From an uncultured Porphyromonas sp. (GTDB taxonomy: Bacteria > Bacteroidota > Bacteroidia > Bacteroidales > Porphyromonadaceae): a DNA stretch of 15,399 nucleotides. The notes beneath the pieces were generated by a model. That model did not search any database and was not told where the DNA came from. It saw nothing but the letters and a program-made list of their open reading frames with translations. The position numbers and the translations under genes are program-made. The stretch spans positions 1 through 15,399 of the forward strand of contig NZ_CAMYEZ010000042.1 in the NCBI RefSeq assembly GCF_947254915.1, given 5' to 3'. Below, in pieces: positions 1 through 7,462 of the stretch. Position 1 is the first letter of the stretch. Every line of letters begins with the position of its first letter.

Positions 1-50
1 GTTGAGATAGATATCACATCGCCACGTATATGCATCAACCTATATAATTT

Positions 51-1109
51 ATGATACGTAAAACCTTTGCGTTCTCTCTGCTATTATGCACGCTACTGGT
101 ATCAGCTTTTGCTCTTGTGGCCCAAGAGTCTCCCACCCATCTTAAGGTATTCCTCAAGGGGAAAGAAGCTGAACTAATCCCCATTGATGAGATAGACAGC
201 CTCCGATTCGTCAAGAAGGAGTGCCCTAGAGACCAAATGCCTCTCATCAACTTTGACTACAATACTGACAAAGCTCCTGTTGAGGCTTATGAAGCTACCT
301 TAGGACGTAAGCTACAAAAGGATGTCAATGTCAATAATGACAAGTCTGAGGCACCTAACCTAACCCCCGCCTATGTCAATCTATCGCTTGATCTAATACC
401 GATAGTTAGCTATGGAGGTACGAATGCAATTCTAGAGTCTGACGTCATCATCGCACTCTGCCGCGAGCCAATCAATGACTGCCCCAAGGTGCGAGGTCTT
501 ATTACAGATTTAGGCTTTACAGAGACCTACAAGGATGAGACCTCTTACCAATACAAGAAGGAGGATATGTCAATTGTCCTGCAAGTCTGGCCCAATAGCA
601 AGTGGGGAACCAAGACCTGTCTGACGATCCTACGTCCTACCCCTCCAGCACCAGTCGCCAAGGCTCATGACTTCGTAGCTACGGCTAAGGATCTTCCATC
701 CATTGAAGCCTTAATGAGCAACCAGGTGGACAAGATTGTTGCTTTCGAGCGGGAGGCTGGTTATCGAGAGATCCCTTCAGATTTAAGCGGAGTATGCTTA
801 TCTTTCCCGACAAAGAGTGATCAAACGAAGAAGAGCAATATCACGTTTGCCTTCTACTGGATCGAACAGCAGAAGGTCACTGGAATCTTTAATGCTATAT
901 CAAGTGTGGAGGAAGCTCTCTCAAGTAGTCAAATACATGAGTGGGCTAAGCTCAATGGATTTGATGGAACTTGGAGTAAACAGCTAGAGCATGATGAACT
1001 GATGGATAAAGATATAGTCTATGCAACTGTTTCAAACGCCAAAGCTACGCTGAGAATCTTTTATGAGCGGAGTCGTATGAAGTTTGAAATCCGCCCTAAG
1101 AAAAACTAG
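51..1109 (+). CDS. Exported hypothetical protein with an internal duplication
   Basis: I do not recognise this 352-residue protein as a named family. Residues 1-24 form a signal peptide: a basic start (MIRK), a hydrophobic core at about 6-20, and a likely signal peptidase I site ALVA|Q at 24/25, so export to the periplasm or beyond is expected. Residues 31-53 end in IDEIDSLRF, resembling an 'IDSI.F' segment I recall near the N-terminus of many exported Bacteroidota proteins. The rest appears to be two copies of one domain, about 63-196 and 215-348. The copies share an 'AYE/AFE...G+' segment (79-86 and 231-238), a central beta-rich stretch, a helix ending in a 'GF..T' motif (155-159 and 303-307), and a final strand pair ending in 'RP' (195-196 and 348-349). 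No T9SS sorting domain or lipobox is seen, so the final location is unclear. The ATG at 51 directly follows AT-rich sequence. Its promoter would lie off the left edge. It is convergent with the next gene. Confidence 0.85.
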   Translation: MIRKTFAFSLLLCTLLVSAFALVAQESPTHLKVFLKGKEAELIPIDEIDSLRFVKKECPRDQMPLINFDYNTDKAPVEAYEATLGRKLQKDVNVNNDKSEAPNLTPAYVNLSLDLIPIVSYGGTNAILESDVIIALCREPINDCPKVRGLITDLGFTETYKDETSYQYKKEDMSIVLQVWPNSKWGTKTCLTILRPTPPAPVAKAHDFVATAKDLPSIEALMSNQVDKIVAFEREAGYREIPSDLSGVCLSFPTKSDQTKKSNITFAFYWIEQQKVTGIFNAISSVEEALSSSQIHEWAKLNGFDGTWSKQLEHDELMDKDIVYATVSNAKATLRIFYERSRMKFEIRPKKN

Positions 1110-1150
1110 CGGGGATCCTTCAGTATGTTCGGAGGAGCTTGCTATTTAGG

Positions 1151-1200
1151 CTCTAAGAGTTTCGCCATAGCTCATTTTTGCTGTGAAACTTGGCTTAGAG
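1151..1200. other. Bulged 13-bp stem-loop, possible first terminator
   Basis: CTCTAAG (1151-1157) pairs with CTTAGAG (1194-1200), and AGTTTC (1158-1163) pairs with GAAACT (1185-1190). A 3-nt bulge (1191-1193) lies on one side, and the 21-nt loop contains TTTTT. It begins 42 nt after the stop of the plus-strand gene. No T-run follows it on the plus strand, so a terminator role is uncertain. It may instead protect the 3' end of the message. Confidence 0.4.
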
Positions 1201-1233
1201 TCTCTGATACTTTGTAGTAAGCGTACGATAAAG

Positions 1234-1293
1234 AATAAGAGGACTCTCTCAGCGTTAGGTCTGACGACCTGTCACTGGGAGAGTCCTCTTATT
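1234..1293. terminator. Strong bidirectional terminator hairpin
   Basis: The left arm 1234-1252 pairs with 1275-1293 over 19 positions, all Watson-Crick except one G-T wobble (1249/1278). The stem starts AATAAGAGGACTCTC and ends GAGAGTCCTCTTATT. Inside the loop, AGGTC (1257-1261) and GACCT (1266-1270) form a second small stem. Read on the minus strand, the stem is followed by TTATTCTTTATC, a fair U-rich tail for ending the LRR transcript, whose stop codon is 58 nt upstream. On the plus strand the stem itself ends in TCTTATT and is followed by ATATAG, so it could also end the plus-strand transcript. Confidence 0.75.
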
Positions 1294-1351
1294 ATATAGT
1301 GTCTCTGGCGGAGGCTCTCTCTGGAGCCCCTATCAGGTACCGTCGCAGAGG

Positions 1352-3499
1352 CTAGAAGATTAGCTTAGTTGACTCGCCATCGACGGATAGTAGATAGCTC
1401 CCTGCGGGTAGCTCTGCGATACAGATTCGTAGCTCGCCACTCTGGTTCGTTCGTGCGCTCTGCAGGAGCGTTCCGCCTAGTGTGTATAGCTCCACCACAG
1501 CATAGGGCGTAGCCAGTGTGACTTCAATATAGTCTCCAGTGAGCATAAGGCGGTAGTTATCTGCCGATAAGACGGGGTCGTTGGCAAGTGGATTCTTACC
1601 TCTGTTGTCGTAGCTCTTGTAGTCATAGATGGACCAAAACTTGTCTGTGGCAATCTTGACATCAGCGTTGTTTACTTCGTTCCTCTCGTTCTGCTCTGAT
1701 GAGTCAAGGACATAGAGTTCACCACGTTTATTCGCTCCTCTTGTGGGCAAGCTCTCAAAGAGTTGCTTCATAGCTGGCTCTTTGATGACATTCTTGAAGC
1801 AGTAGCCCTCTGTCAGTGCCGTACACGAGGAGAGGTCGAGAGCCGATAGATTGTTATCACGACAGTCTAGCTTTTTCAAACTTGACATCCCAGAGAGAGC
1901 GAGCGCCGTGAGTTGGTTCTCAGCGACATTGAGCTCAGTCAGACTAGTGCAGTCAGAGAGACCACGTATTTCGGTCAGTAGGTTGCGCTCTAGGCTCAGC
2001 TCTTGAAGGCTTGTCAGTCCAGTCAAGTCAATGCTTGTCATCTTATTCCCAGGGAGCCATACGGTCTCTAGTAGCTTGCAATCTGAGAGATCAATCTCTG
2101 GAAGCTCACTGCCTGCGCAGTTGATAAAGGTGAGGTCAGCGCAGCCCTTGACGTTGACAGATGTCATCGTATTGTGCAGAGCATAAAACTTAACTAGCTT
2201 AGGACTCTGTGAGGCATCGATGTCGTATGCGATAGAGCCGTTTTCGGAGCAGTCTATCGTGTGCACTAGTCCAGTGATTCGGATGAGACCTCGCATTGAC
2301 TTGTACTTTTTGATAGGAGGGACACCGCTCGTGATCGTCTCCTCTACGACTACGCCTTCGTCTGTCTCTATCTGTACCTTACTCTCGGCTGCAAAGCCAG
2401 CTAGACCCAAGGAGATCTCCTTGTCGGGCTTTGTCTTTATCGTAATGATGGGATCTGGGTTTTGGTTCTTTTGACCAGGTACGTCTATCTTCCAGCCCTT
2501 GTCCGTAGCGATATAGCCATAAGCCTTCTCTGCGCCAGGATTGTTGACCACTTTGATGGTTCCTGAGATAGATGGCAGAGCATTGTAAACCTTGTTGAGA
2601 GCATCCGCCTCGAGGAGATTCTTCTGAATGTATAGAGTCTTCAAAGCGGGAAGTGAACCAATCGTAAGAGACGTGAGCTTGTTGCCATCAAGCTCAAGGT
2701 CGTTGAGGAGCGGGCACTCTCCTACGGTAAATTCAGTGATTTGATTGTTAGGTAGTCTCAGACGTAGTAGCTTCGGGAAAGAGATAGCCCCCTCGCCGAG
2801 AGTGGTGAGTTTGTTGCCCTTTGCATAAAACTCAGTAATAGATGCTGGAAGAGAGACACGTTCTAGGGCACAATTGTCAGCTCGTATGGAGCTAAGGTTA
2901 GTGAGTGTAGAGGCATCAAGTGTAGTCAGAGTAGGATTGTCTGAAGCAATCAAATTCTTTAGCGCATTTAAGCCAGACAGATTAAGGCTCTCTAGCTTAT
3001 TTAGCTTTACATTGAGCATAGAAAGGGCGACAAGACTATGCAGATCGAGGCTAGTCAACTTATTGCCCTGCAAGTTCAGAGACACTATCGCTGGAGTCTT
3101 AGAGAGGTCCAGTGTCGTGAGCTCATTATCTGCTAGGGCTAGCATACCCATCTTAGGAGCATCAATAGTGATCGCTGTAATCTTAGCTCTTGGAGCTAGG
3201 AATGATAGGCACTCCCCATAGATCTTAATCTCGTCTCCAGCCTTCTTTCCCCTGACCATAGTAGATGCGGGTGAGACAAGCGTGCCATCACCCCAGTCTA
3301 TCTGAATGGGGGTAGCTCCTCCGATGATTGTAAAGGAATAGCTGGTTCCGACCGCTCCAGACGTAGTGAGCCTTATCGTAGGTTCACTAGAACCTCTTAG
3401 GGTGTTGCCAAGAAGAAGTGGATTCTCGCTCGTATGTCCTATTGATGGACAGCAAAGAGCCACGAGTAGCAGTAGTAAAGGCATTAATCTTTTCATCAT
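1352..3499 (-). CDS. Exported leucine-rich-repeat protein with T9SS type A sorting domain
   Basis: This 715-residue surface or secreted protein probably takes part in binding; no enzymatic motif is seen. Residues 1-24 form a signal peptide with a leucine-rich core (7-17). It contains LALCC-like cysteines but no canonical lipobox. Residues 41-75 form a beta-rich start with IDWGDGT (67-73), as in PKD-like folds. Leucine-rich repeats of the LxxLxLxxNxLTxLDLSG type cover about 108-295 and 411-570. Each set is followed by an 'IATDK(G/F)W' segment (330-336 and 616-622), so the protein looks like two copies of one module. Residues 648-715 resemble the T9SS type A C-terminal sorting domain: beta strands, 'LYTLGG' (671-676), then LPAGSYLLSV (697-706) and a short basic/hydrophobic end. 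Two ATGs lie in tandem at 3499 and 3496; either could be used. The gene lies 46 nt after the fumarase beta subunit, with no clear promoter between. Ligand unknown. Confidence 0.85.
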   Translation of the reverse strand: MMKRLMPLLLLLVALCCPSIGHTSENPLLLGNTLRGSSEPTIRLTTSGAVGTSYSFTIIGGATPIQIDWGDGTLVSPASTMVRGKKAGDEIKIYGECLSFLAPRAKITAITIDAPKMGMLALADNELTTLDLSKTPAIVSLNLQGNKLTSLDLHSLVALSMLNVKLNKLESLNLSGLNALKNLIASDNPTLTTLDASTLTNLSSIRADNCALERVSLPASITEFYAKGNKLTTLGEGAISFPKLLRLRLPNNQITEFTVGECPLLNDLELDGNKLTSLTIGSLPALKTLYIQKNLLEADALNKVYNALPSISGTIKVVNNPGAEKAYGYIATDKGWKIDVPGQKNQNPDPIITIKTKPDKEISLGLAGFAAESKVQIETDEGVVVEETITSGVPPIKKYKSMRGLIRITGLVHTIDCSENGSIAYDIDASQSPKLVKFYALHNTMTSVNVKGCADLTFINCAGSELPEIDLSDCKLLETVWLPGNKMTSIDLTGLTSLQELSLERNLLTEIRGLSDCTSLTELNVAENQLTALALSGMSSLKKLDCRDNNLSALDLSSCTALTEGYCFKNVIKEPAMKQLFESLPTRGANKRGELYVLDSSEQNERNEVNNADVKIATDKFWSIYDYKSYDNRGKNPLANDPVLSADNYRLMLTGDYIEVTLATPYAVVELYTLGGTLLQSARTNQSGELRICIAELPAGSYLLSVDGESTKLIF

Positions 3500-3545
3500 G
3501 ATATTATTGTGTTTAGGTATGTTCTTGTAGGGGGGCTCTTGCAGA

Positions 3546-4103
3546 CTAGCGGCGGGTGTACTGCGAGCGACCGAGCGAGTAGACGTCTCCTCCGAGACTA
3601 TCTACAGCAACGATGACGGGAAGCTCCTCGACACGTAGCTTGCGGATCGCTTCGGGACCTAGGTCGTCGAAGGCTATCACCTCAGCCTCCTTGACACACT
3701 TACCCATCAGAGCGGCAGCCCCACCGATAGCGGCAAAGTAAACGCCCTTGTATTGCTTGATCGCGTCAACGACCTCGGGGCTACGCAAGCCCTTGCCGAT
3801 CATCACACGCAAGCCGTGCGCTATGAGCGTGGGTGAATAGGCATCCATTCGCCCTCCCGTGGTGGGACCGACGGAGCCGATAGGTTGTCCAGGCTTAGCT
3901 GGGCAAGGACCCGCGTAGTAGACGACCTGCCCCTCAAAGTCAAAGGGCATCTCCTCGCCTCGCTCCAGCATCTCGACAAGACGCAAATGCGCTGCGTCAC
4001 GTGCTGTGTATATAGTCTCCGAGATGTAGCACATATCTCCCGCTCTGAGCGGAGTAATCATCTCTGTCGTAAAGGGGGCTCTGAGTATCTTCTTCTCTTC
4101 CAT
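3546..4103 (-). CDS. fumB: Class I fumarate hydratase, beta subunit
   Basis: This 185-residue protein is the C-terminal-type (beta) half of a two-subunit class I fumarate hydratase, which interconverts fumarate and L-malate in the cytoplasm. The family pattern is clear: AGDMCYISETIYTARDAAH (21-39), the YYAGPCPA segment (62-69), GSVGPTTGGRMDAY (76-89) and IGKG (102-105). The length fits the stand-alone beta subunit. The residue before TIYTARD is Glu30; I recall Gly there in the family, which deserves a look. The gene starts 11 nt after the alpha-subunit stop, so the two are surely translated from one message. The related L(+)-tartrate dehydratase has the same two-subunit plan and cannot be excluded from sequence alone. 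In an anaerobic Porphyromonas, fumarase feeding fumarate respiration or the amino-acid pathway to succinate is the likelier role. The symbol is used in the two-subunit sense, not that of E. coli FumB. Confidence 0.87.
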   Translation of the reverse strand: MEEKKILRAPFTTEMITPLRAGDMCYISETIYTARDAAHLRLVEMLERGEEMPFDFEGQVVYYAGPCPAKPGQPIGSVGPTTGGRMDAYSPTLIAHGLRVMIGKGLRSPEVVDAIKQYKGVYFAAIGGAAALMGKCVKEAEVIAFDDLGPEAIRKLRVEELPVIVAVDSLGGDVYSLGRSQYTRR

Positions 4104-4114
4104 GTCTATATATA

Positions 4115-4957
4115 TTATAGTGTACCCTCAGCGTGACGCGTGGCGTGGCAACTGATATTGACCGCTACGGGCAAGCCAGCAATGTGTGTCGCACCCGTAT
4201 TGATGGCGACGGCTAGAGCCGTGGTGTCTCCTCCGAAGCCAGCTGGACCGATGCCCATCTTATTGATCTCTTGGAGTAGCTCCTCCTCGATCTCCGCCAC
4301 GGCGGGATCGGGATGACGTTCACCGATAGGACGTAGTAGCGCACGCTTTGCCAGCTCAGCCGACCGCTCCATCGTACCACCGATGCCGATGCCGACGATG
4401 ATCGGCGGACAAGGGTTGCCCCCAGCGTGCGAGATGGTGTCAAGGACAAACTGCTTGATGCCAGGCACCCCTTGGCTTGGTGTAAGCATCGAGAGAGCGC
4501 TCTTGTTTTCACTACCGAAGCCCTTGGGAGCGACCGTGATATGCATTTGATCTCCTGGCACGATTCGGTAGTGGATGACGGCGGGCGTGTTGTCGCCTGT
4601 GTTGTGTCGATGTATCGGATCGCTCACGACGGACTTGCGCAGGTAGCCGTGGGTATAGCCTCTGCGGACGCCCTCGTTGATAGCGTCTTCGATCAGATCA
4701 CCCTCGACGTGCAGATCCTGTCCCATGTCAACGAAGATAACGGTCATGCCCGTATCTTGGCACATGGGAGCACGCTCACTGCGCGCTATGTGGACGTTTT
4801 CAATGATCGTATTCAGTACGTTTCGAGCTAGAGGCGAGCGATCCTGCTCGGCACCCTGCTGCATAGCAGCCTCAATGTCGGGCGAAAGATTGACACAAGC
4901 CTCTATGCAAAGCTTCTCCACCAAGTCTGTGATGGCTGTAGAGGATATTGTACGCAT
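4115..4957 (-). CDS. fumA: Class I fumarate hydratase, alpha subunit (4Fe-4S)
   Basis: This 280-residue catalytic iron-sulfur subunit works with the beta subunit just downstream. Class I fumarases hold an oxygen-sensitive [4Fe-4S] cluster on three cysteines. The candidates here are Cys66 in MCQDTGM (65-71), Cys183 in GGNPCPPI (179-186) and Cys270 in SCHATRH (269-275). Other hallmarks are HRHNTGDNTPA (116-126), PKGFGSENKS (144-153), GIGIGGTMERSA (189-200) and GIGPAGFGGDTTA (235-247). The full set of motifs suggests an active enzyme. The ATG at 4957 is preceded by AT-rich sequence without a Shine-Dalgarno site, which is normal in this phylum. The stop of the secreted protease is only 39 nt upstream and I see no terminator or convincing promoter between them. 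Fumarase could therefore be read from the protease promoter or from one hidden in the protease 3' end. L(+)-tartrate dehydratase alpha is the alternative identity. Confidence 0.9.
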   Translation of the reverse strand: MRTISSTAITDLVEKLCIEACVNLSPDIEAAMQQGAEQDRSPLARNVLNTIIENVHIARSERAPMCQDTGMTVIFVDMGQDLHVEGDLIEDAINEGVRRGYTHGYLRKSVVSDPIHRHNTGDNTPAVIHYRIVPGDQMHITVAPKGFGSENKSALSMLTPSQGVPGIKQFVLDTISHAGGNPCPPIIVGIGIGGTMERSAELAKRALLRPIGERHPDPAVAEIEEELLQEINKMGIGPAGFGGDTTALAVAINTGATHIAGLPVAVNISCHATRHAEGTL

Positions 4958-4996
4958 ATATGGTTAAGTGTGTAAGTAAACTGTCTAGTTAAGTAG

Positions 4997-7375
4997 TTAT
5001 GGGCAAATGAGCTTACAGCTGTACTGCTCGCATTCGCCTCCCGCAAGATGTAGGATGTAGACCCCACTCTCTAAGGCATAATCGCTCAGCTGTAGAGATG
5101 AGGAGCTATAGGTCAAAGGCGCTGTCAGCACCCGCTGCCCCGAGCTACTGTACAGCTCCAGCTCTATAGGGGTACGACCTTCCAGCCAAGAGGTGGGCAG
5201 TATGATGTGTAGACGCTCGCCCTCCAGTATGATACGAGGTTCGTCAGTCATAAGGACCGAGTTAGTCCCATTTGCCTTGAGCTGACCGAGGACGATTGGA
5301 TCAACCCAGTAGTGTCCCAAGTAAGGCGCTCCACCTAGCTGTGCGGGCTCCCAGCTAGAGCCGACGAGGTGCCACGCATAGGGGGTGTCGTGTGACTGTG
5401 CTTTGCTCAGGAGTAAAGGCAGCGATAGGGGCTCTCCAGCGCTACCCTCGAGGGCTACGTAGTACGTTCCCGCAGAGAGCTGCGGAGTCTCGCCCTCCTG
5501 CACGGGGAAGAAGGCTTGGAAAGCATCTCTTAAGACCCTAGCTTTCGGAGTTTTTTCACTGCCACGCACCAACATATAGGAGGGATTGGTCAGAGATTGC
5601 TGGTAAAGTCTCTTGCCTGGCTTGCCACCTTCATCGGCATAGATGGAGAGCGTCACAGGCTTCCATCTCTGCATAGCGCCTAGGACGAGTACAGAGCCGA
5701 GGTACTGCACCGACGTGTCTATATCGTAGCGCACGGCAACCCCTTGTATAGCGTCATCGGCACTGCGTATAGCGACGTCGTCACGCATCGGGCTGTAGAG
5801 CTGATGCGAGAGACGCATCGGAGGATTGTCAGCAAAGGGATCTAGCCCCTCCATTATCTTCTGCTCTCTCCCTGGAGCTAGGTGAGGCTCTAGGCACTTG
5901 TCGTCCGAGTAGCCCGTGAAAACTTCGCTCAGAGCGTAGTAGTAGTCGTTGCACGGTGATTTGCAGAAAGAGCTTCCCCCCGTGAGTGCCCCGATGAGGT
6001 GATGATTCTTGTCAAAGAGTCCCGAGCCTGAGGAACCACCCGCTGTCGTCCCCACATTCCACTTCTTAATGTACAGATGAGCGTCAATCCATCGTATCGG
6101 CAGAGAAGATATCTCGTAGCTCTCCAGCGGGGGCTTCTCATCCGCTCTGTTGTAGCGACGTACAGAGGCTTGCGGATGATGGATGCCGATGACAGGCGCA
6201 GGGAAGTTGCGATTAGCATTCCACCCAGCGAAGTAAGGACGATAGCTGGGCGGTATAGCGCATTTACCTTGAGGCACATCAGGACGAACGCCCGTGATGC
6301 GGAGCAGACACATGTCGTGCTCCTCATTGTATGCAACCAGCTCAGCACCCGCTAGCGTCTGCTCCTCAATACCATTGATAAGTGGGTCGCCCGTAGGGCT
6401 AAAGTAGTTGAAGTAAAAGAGCGTCTGCTCTGCACTCTGACGCACATACTTGAGGTCACGACAAGAATAGTTGGCATTGAGACAGTGGGCAGCGGTCAGG
6501 ACGAGCGGATCCCCATCTTGGCGGCTGTTGTTGAGTAGGGTGCCTGAGCAAAAAGCTTTGCCACGCACCACTAGCATCAGTTCACTGCGAGCGATGCGCT
6601 CCACCTCGGGGTGCAAGACCGTGGACTCGGCACACTCCAGCCCCTTAACTATAAACCAAGGCGAACCACCAGACCCGCTATGATTACCGTTTGGGAGTGG
6701 TAGCTCCTCACCGACGGCAGAGAGCAGAGCCGTCGTAATCCCCTCTAGTCGCCACGGGAGCGACTCCTCCTGACTAGAAGCCGGATAGTAATATATGGTC
6801 AAACGCTCGCCATAGAGTGGCGCAGTCGTGAGGCTATGGGAGGCGACATTGTTTGCCTCGGTAAAAGCGCCTCGCACTTCGCCCGCTTCATTTGCAATGA
6901 TCAGCATATCGCCACGGCTCAGCTGGTAGTCTCCAAAGTAAAGCGTATTCCAGCCAGCCTCCTCAAGCTGCAGAGTTCCTCGCCAAGCTCGCTCTCCCGA
7001 AGCGGTCGTGATCCACTCACCCCACAACTGGCTCTCAGGTAGCTGACGGTACTCCACGGCGGGTAGCTCTAGGAGTCGTAACCCCGACGAAGCCGTCTCC
7101 TCTTGCTGTCGTAACGAACTCGTCTGTTCCGTACGGGAGACCGCATATAGCTGGTAAGCCTCCTGGGCATTACGTAGCGTAGCGTGACGCTCGCTCAGAT
7201 CCGTCACTATAGTCGCAGGGATCGGTGTCGCAAGCTGAGCCACAGCAGGCAGAGCCAGCAGGAGCGCAGCGAGAGAGAGGCACACGCACCGGCCATAGGA
7301 TAGGAAACCCACACAGGAGCGCTGTGCGAAGCGACGCAAAGCCATCGTCGCTAGAGCCATATTAAGTCTATTCAT
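4997..7375 (-). CDS. T9SS-secreted trypsin-like serine endopeptidase (lysyl-endopeptidase-like)
   Basis: This 792-residue protein is a preproprotease. A long basic n-region (1-28) leads to a hydrophobic core (31-43) and a likely cleavage site AVA|Q at 46/47. Residues 47-240 look like a propeptide or accessory beta domain. The trypsin-fold catalytic domain follows at about 245-500: His297 in LTAAHC (293-298), Asp354 in EEHDMCLL (351-358) and Ser449 in TAGGSSGSG (444-452). The GGSSGS signature, 'SGTLLNN' (277-283) and several cysteines resemble Achromobacter lysyl endopeptidase, but I cannot assign cleavage specificity. Residues 500-710 form a beta-rich spacer. Residues 712-792 look like a T9SS type A sorting domain: LYSSSGQRVL (741-750) and SGVYILHL (770-777). 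The tail ends CKLICP, with extra cysteines. Codons 6 and 11 are also ATG and would shorten the unusual n-region. A TACCTTTG element lies 26 nt upstream of the ATG. The likely role is protein digestion outside the cell, fitting an amino-acid-fermenting lifestyle. Confidence 0.9.
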   Translation of the reverse strand: MNRLNMALATMALRRFAQRSCVGFLSYGRCVCLSLAALLLALPAVAQLATPIPATIVTDLSERHATLRNAQEAYQLYAVSRTEQTSSLRQQEETASSGLRLLELPAVEYRQLPESQLWGEWITTASGERAWRGTLQLEEAGWNTLYFGDYQLSRGDMLIIANEAGEVRGAFTEANNVASHSLTTAPLYGERLTIYYYPASSQEESLPWRLEGITTALLSAVGEELPLPNGNHSGSGGSPWFIVKGLECAESTVLHPEVERIARSELMLVVRGKAFCSGTLLNNSRQDGDPLVLTAAHCLNANYSCRDLKYVRQSAEQTLFYFNYFSPTGDPLINGIEEQTLAGAELVAYNEEHDMCLLRITGVRPDVPQGKCAIPPSYRPYFAGWNANRNFPAPVIGIHHPQASVRRYNRADEKPPLESYEISSLPIRWIDAHLYIKKWNVGTTAGGSSGSGLFDKNHHLIGALTGGSSFCKSPCNDYYYALSEVFTGYSDDKCLEPHLAPGREQKIMEGLDPFADNPPMRLSHQLYSPMRDDVAIRSADDAIQGVAVRYDIDTSVQYLGSVLVLGAMQRWKPVTLSIYADEGGKPGKRLYQQSLTNPSYMLVRGSEKTPKARVLRDAFQAFFPVQEGETPQLSAGTYYVALEGSAGEPLSLPLLLSKAQSHDTPYAWHLVGSSWEPAQLGGAPYLGHYWVDPIVLGQLKANGTNSVLMTDEPRIILEGERLHIILPTSWLEGRTPIELELYSSSGQRVLTAPLTYSSSSLQLSDYALESGVYILHLAGGECEQYSCKLICP

Positions 7376-7400
7376 AGAGATCGTTCGAGATATATTCTCT

Positions 7401-7408
7401 CAAAGGTA
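7401..7408 (-). promoter_or_regulatory. Bacteroidota -7 promoter element for the protease gene
   Basis: On the minus strand this reads TACCTTTG, an exact match to the Bacteroidota -7 consensus TAnnTTTG. It lies 26 nt upstream of the protease ATG, so a short leader is expected. I do not see a good -33 TTTG at the usual spacing. The nearest partial match is TTG at 7425-7423, which is too close. Support therefore rests on the -7 element and its position. Confidence 0.5.
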
Positions 7409-7462
7409 CAAATAAACTCGTACAAGCAGAGCTTTATATGATATACGTAGAGTTTAGCGTCC

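Larger units (their letters stand above)
1110..1351. other. Convergent intergenic region with two hairpins
   Basis: This 242-nt stretch separates the stop of the exported-protein gene on the plus strand from the stop of the LRR gene on the minus strand. I see no gene in it. It holds two long stem-loops, listed separately (1151-1200 and 1234-1293), and a small 5-bp inverted repeat GGCTC/GAGCC at 1313-1317 and 1324-1328. Two convergent transcripts ending here explain the hairpin density. Confidence 0.7.

Noticed and set aside
51..1109. T9SS cargo or lipoprotein status of the first gene
   Set aside because: No sorting domain is seen at the C-terminus (ends FEIRPKKN) and no lipobox precedes a cysteine at the signal-peptide end.
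4115..4957. L(+)-tartrate dehydratase instead of fumarase
   Set aside because: The subunit plan is shared, but no tartrate transporter or regulator is present and fumarase fits anaerobic amino-acid metabolism better. Kept as an alternative only.
4958..5010. Possible promoter before fumA (TTTG, then a TTTA-containing box 18 nt on)
   Set aside because: The second box matches only about half of TAnnTTTG and overlaps the protease stop region, so it is not strong enough to list.
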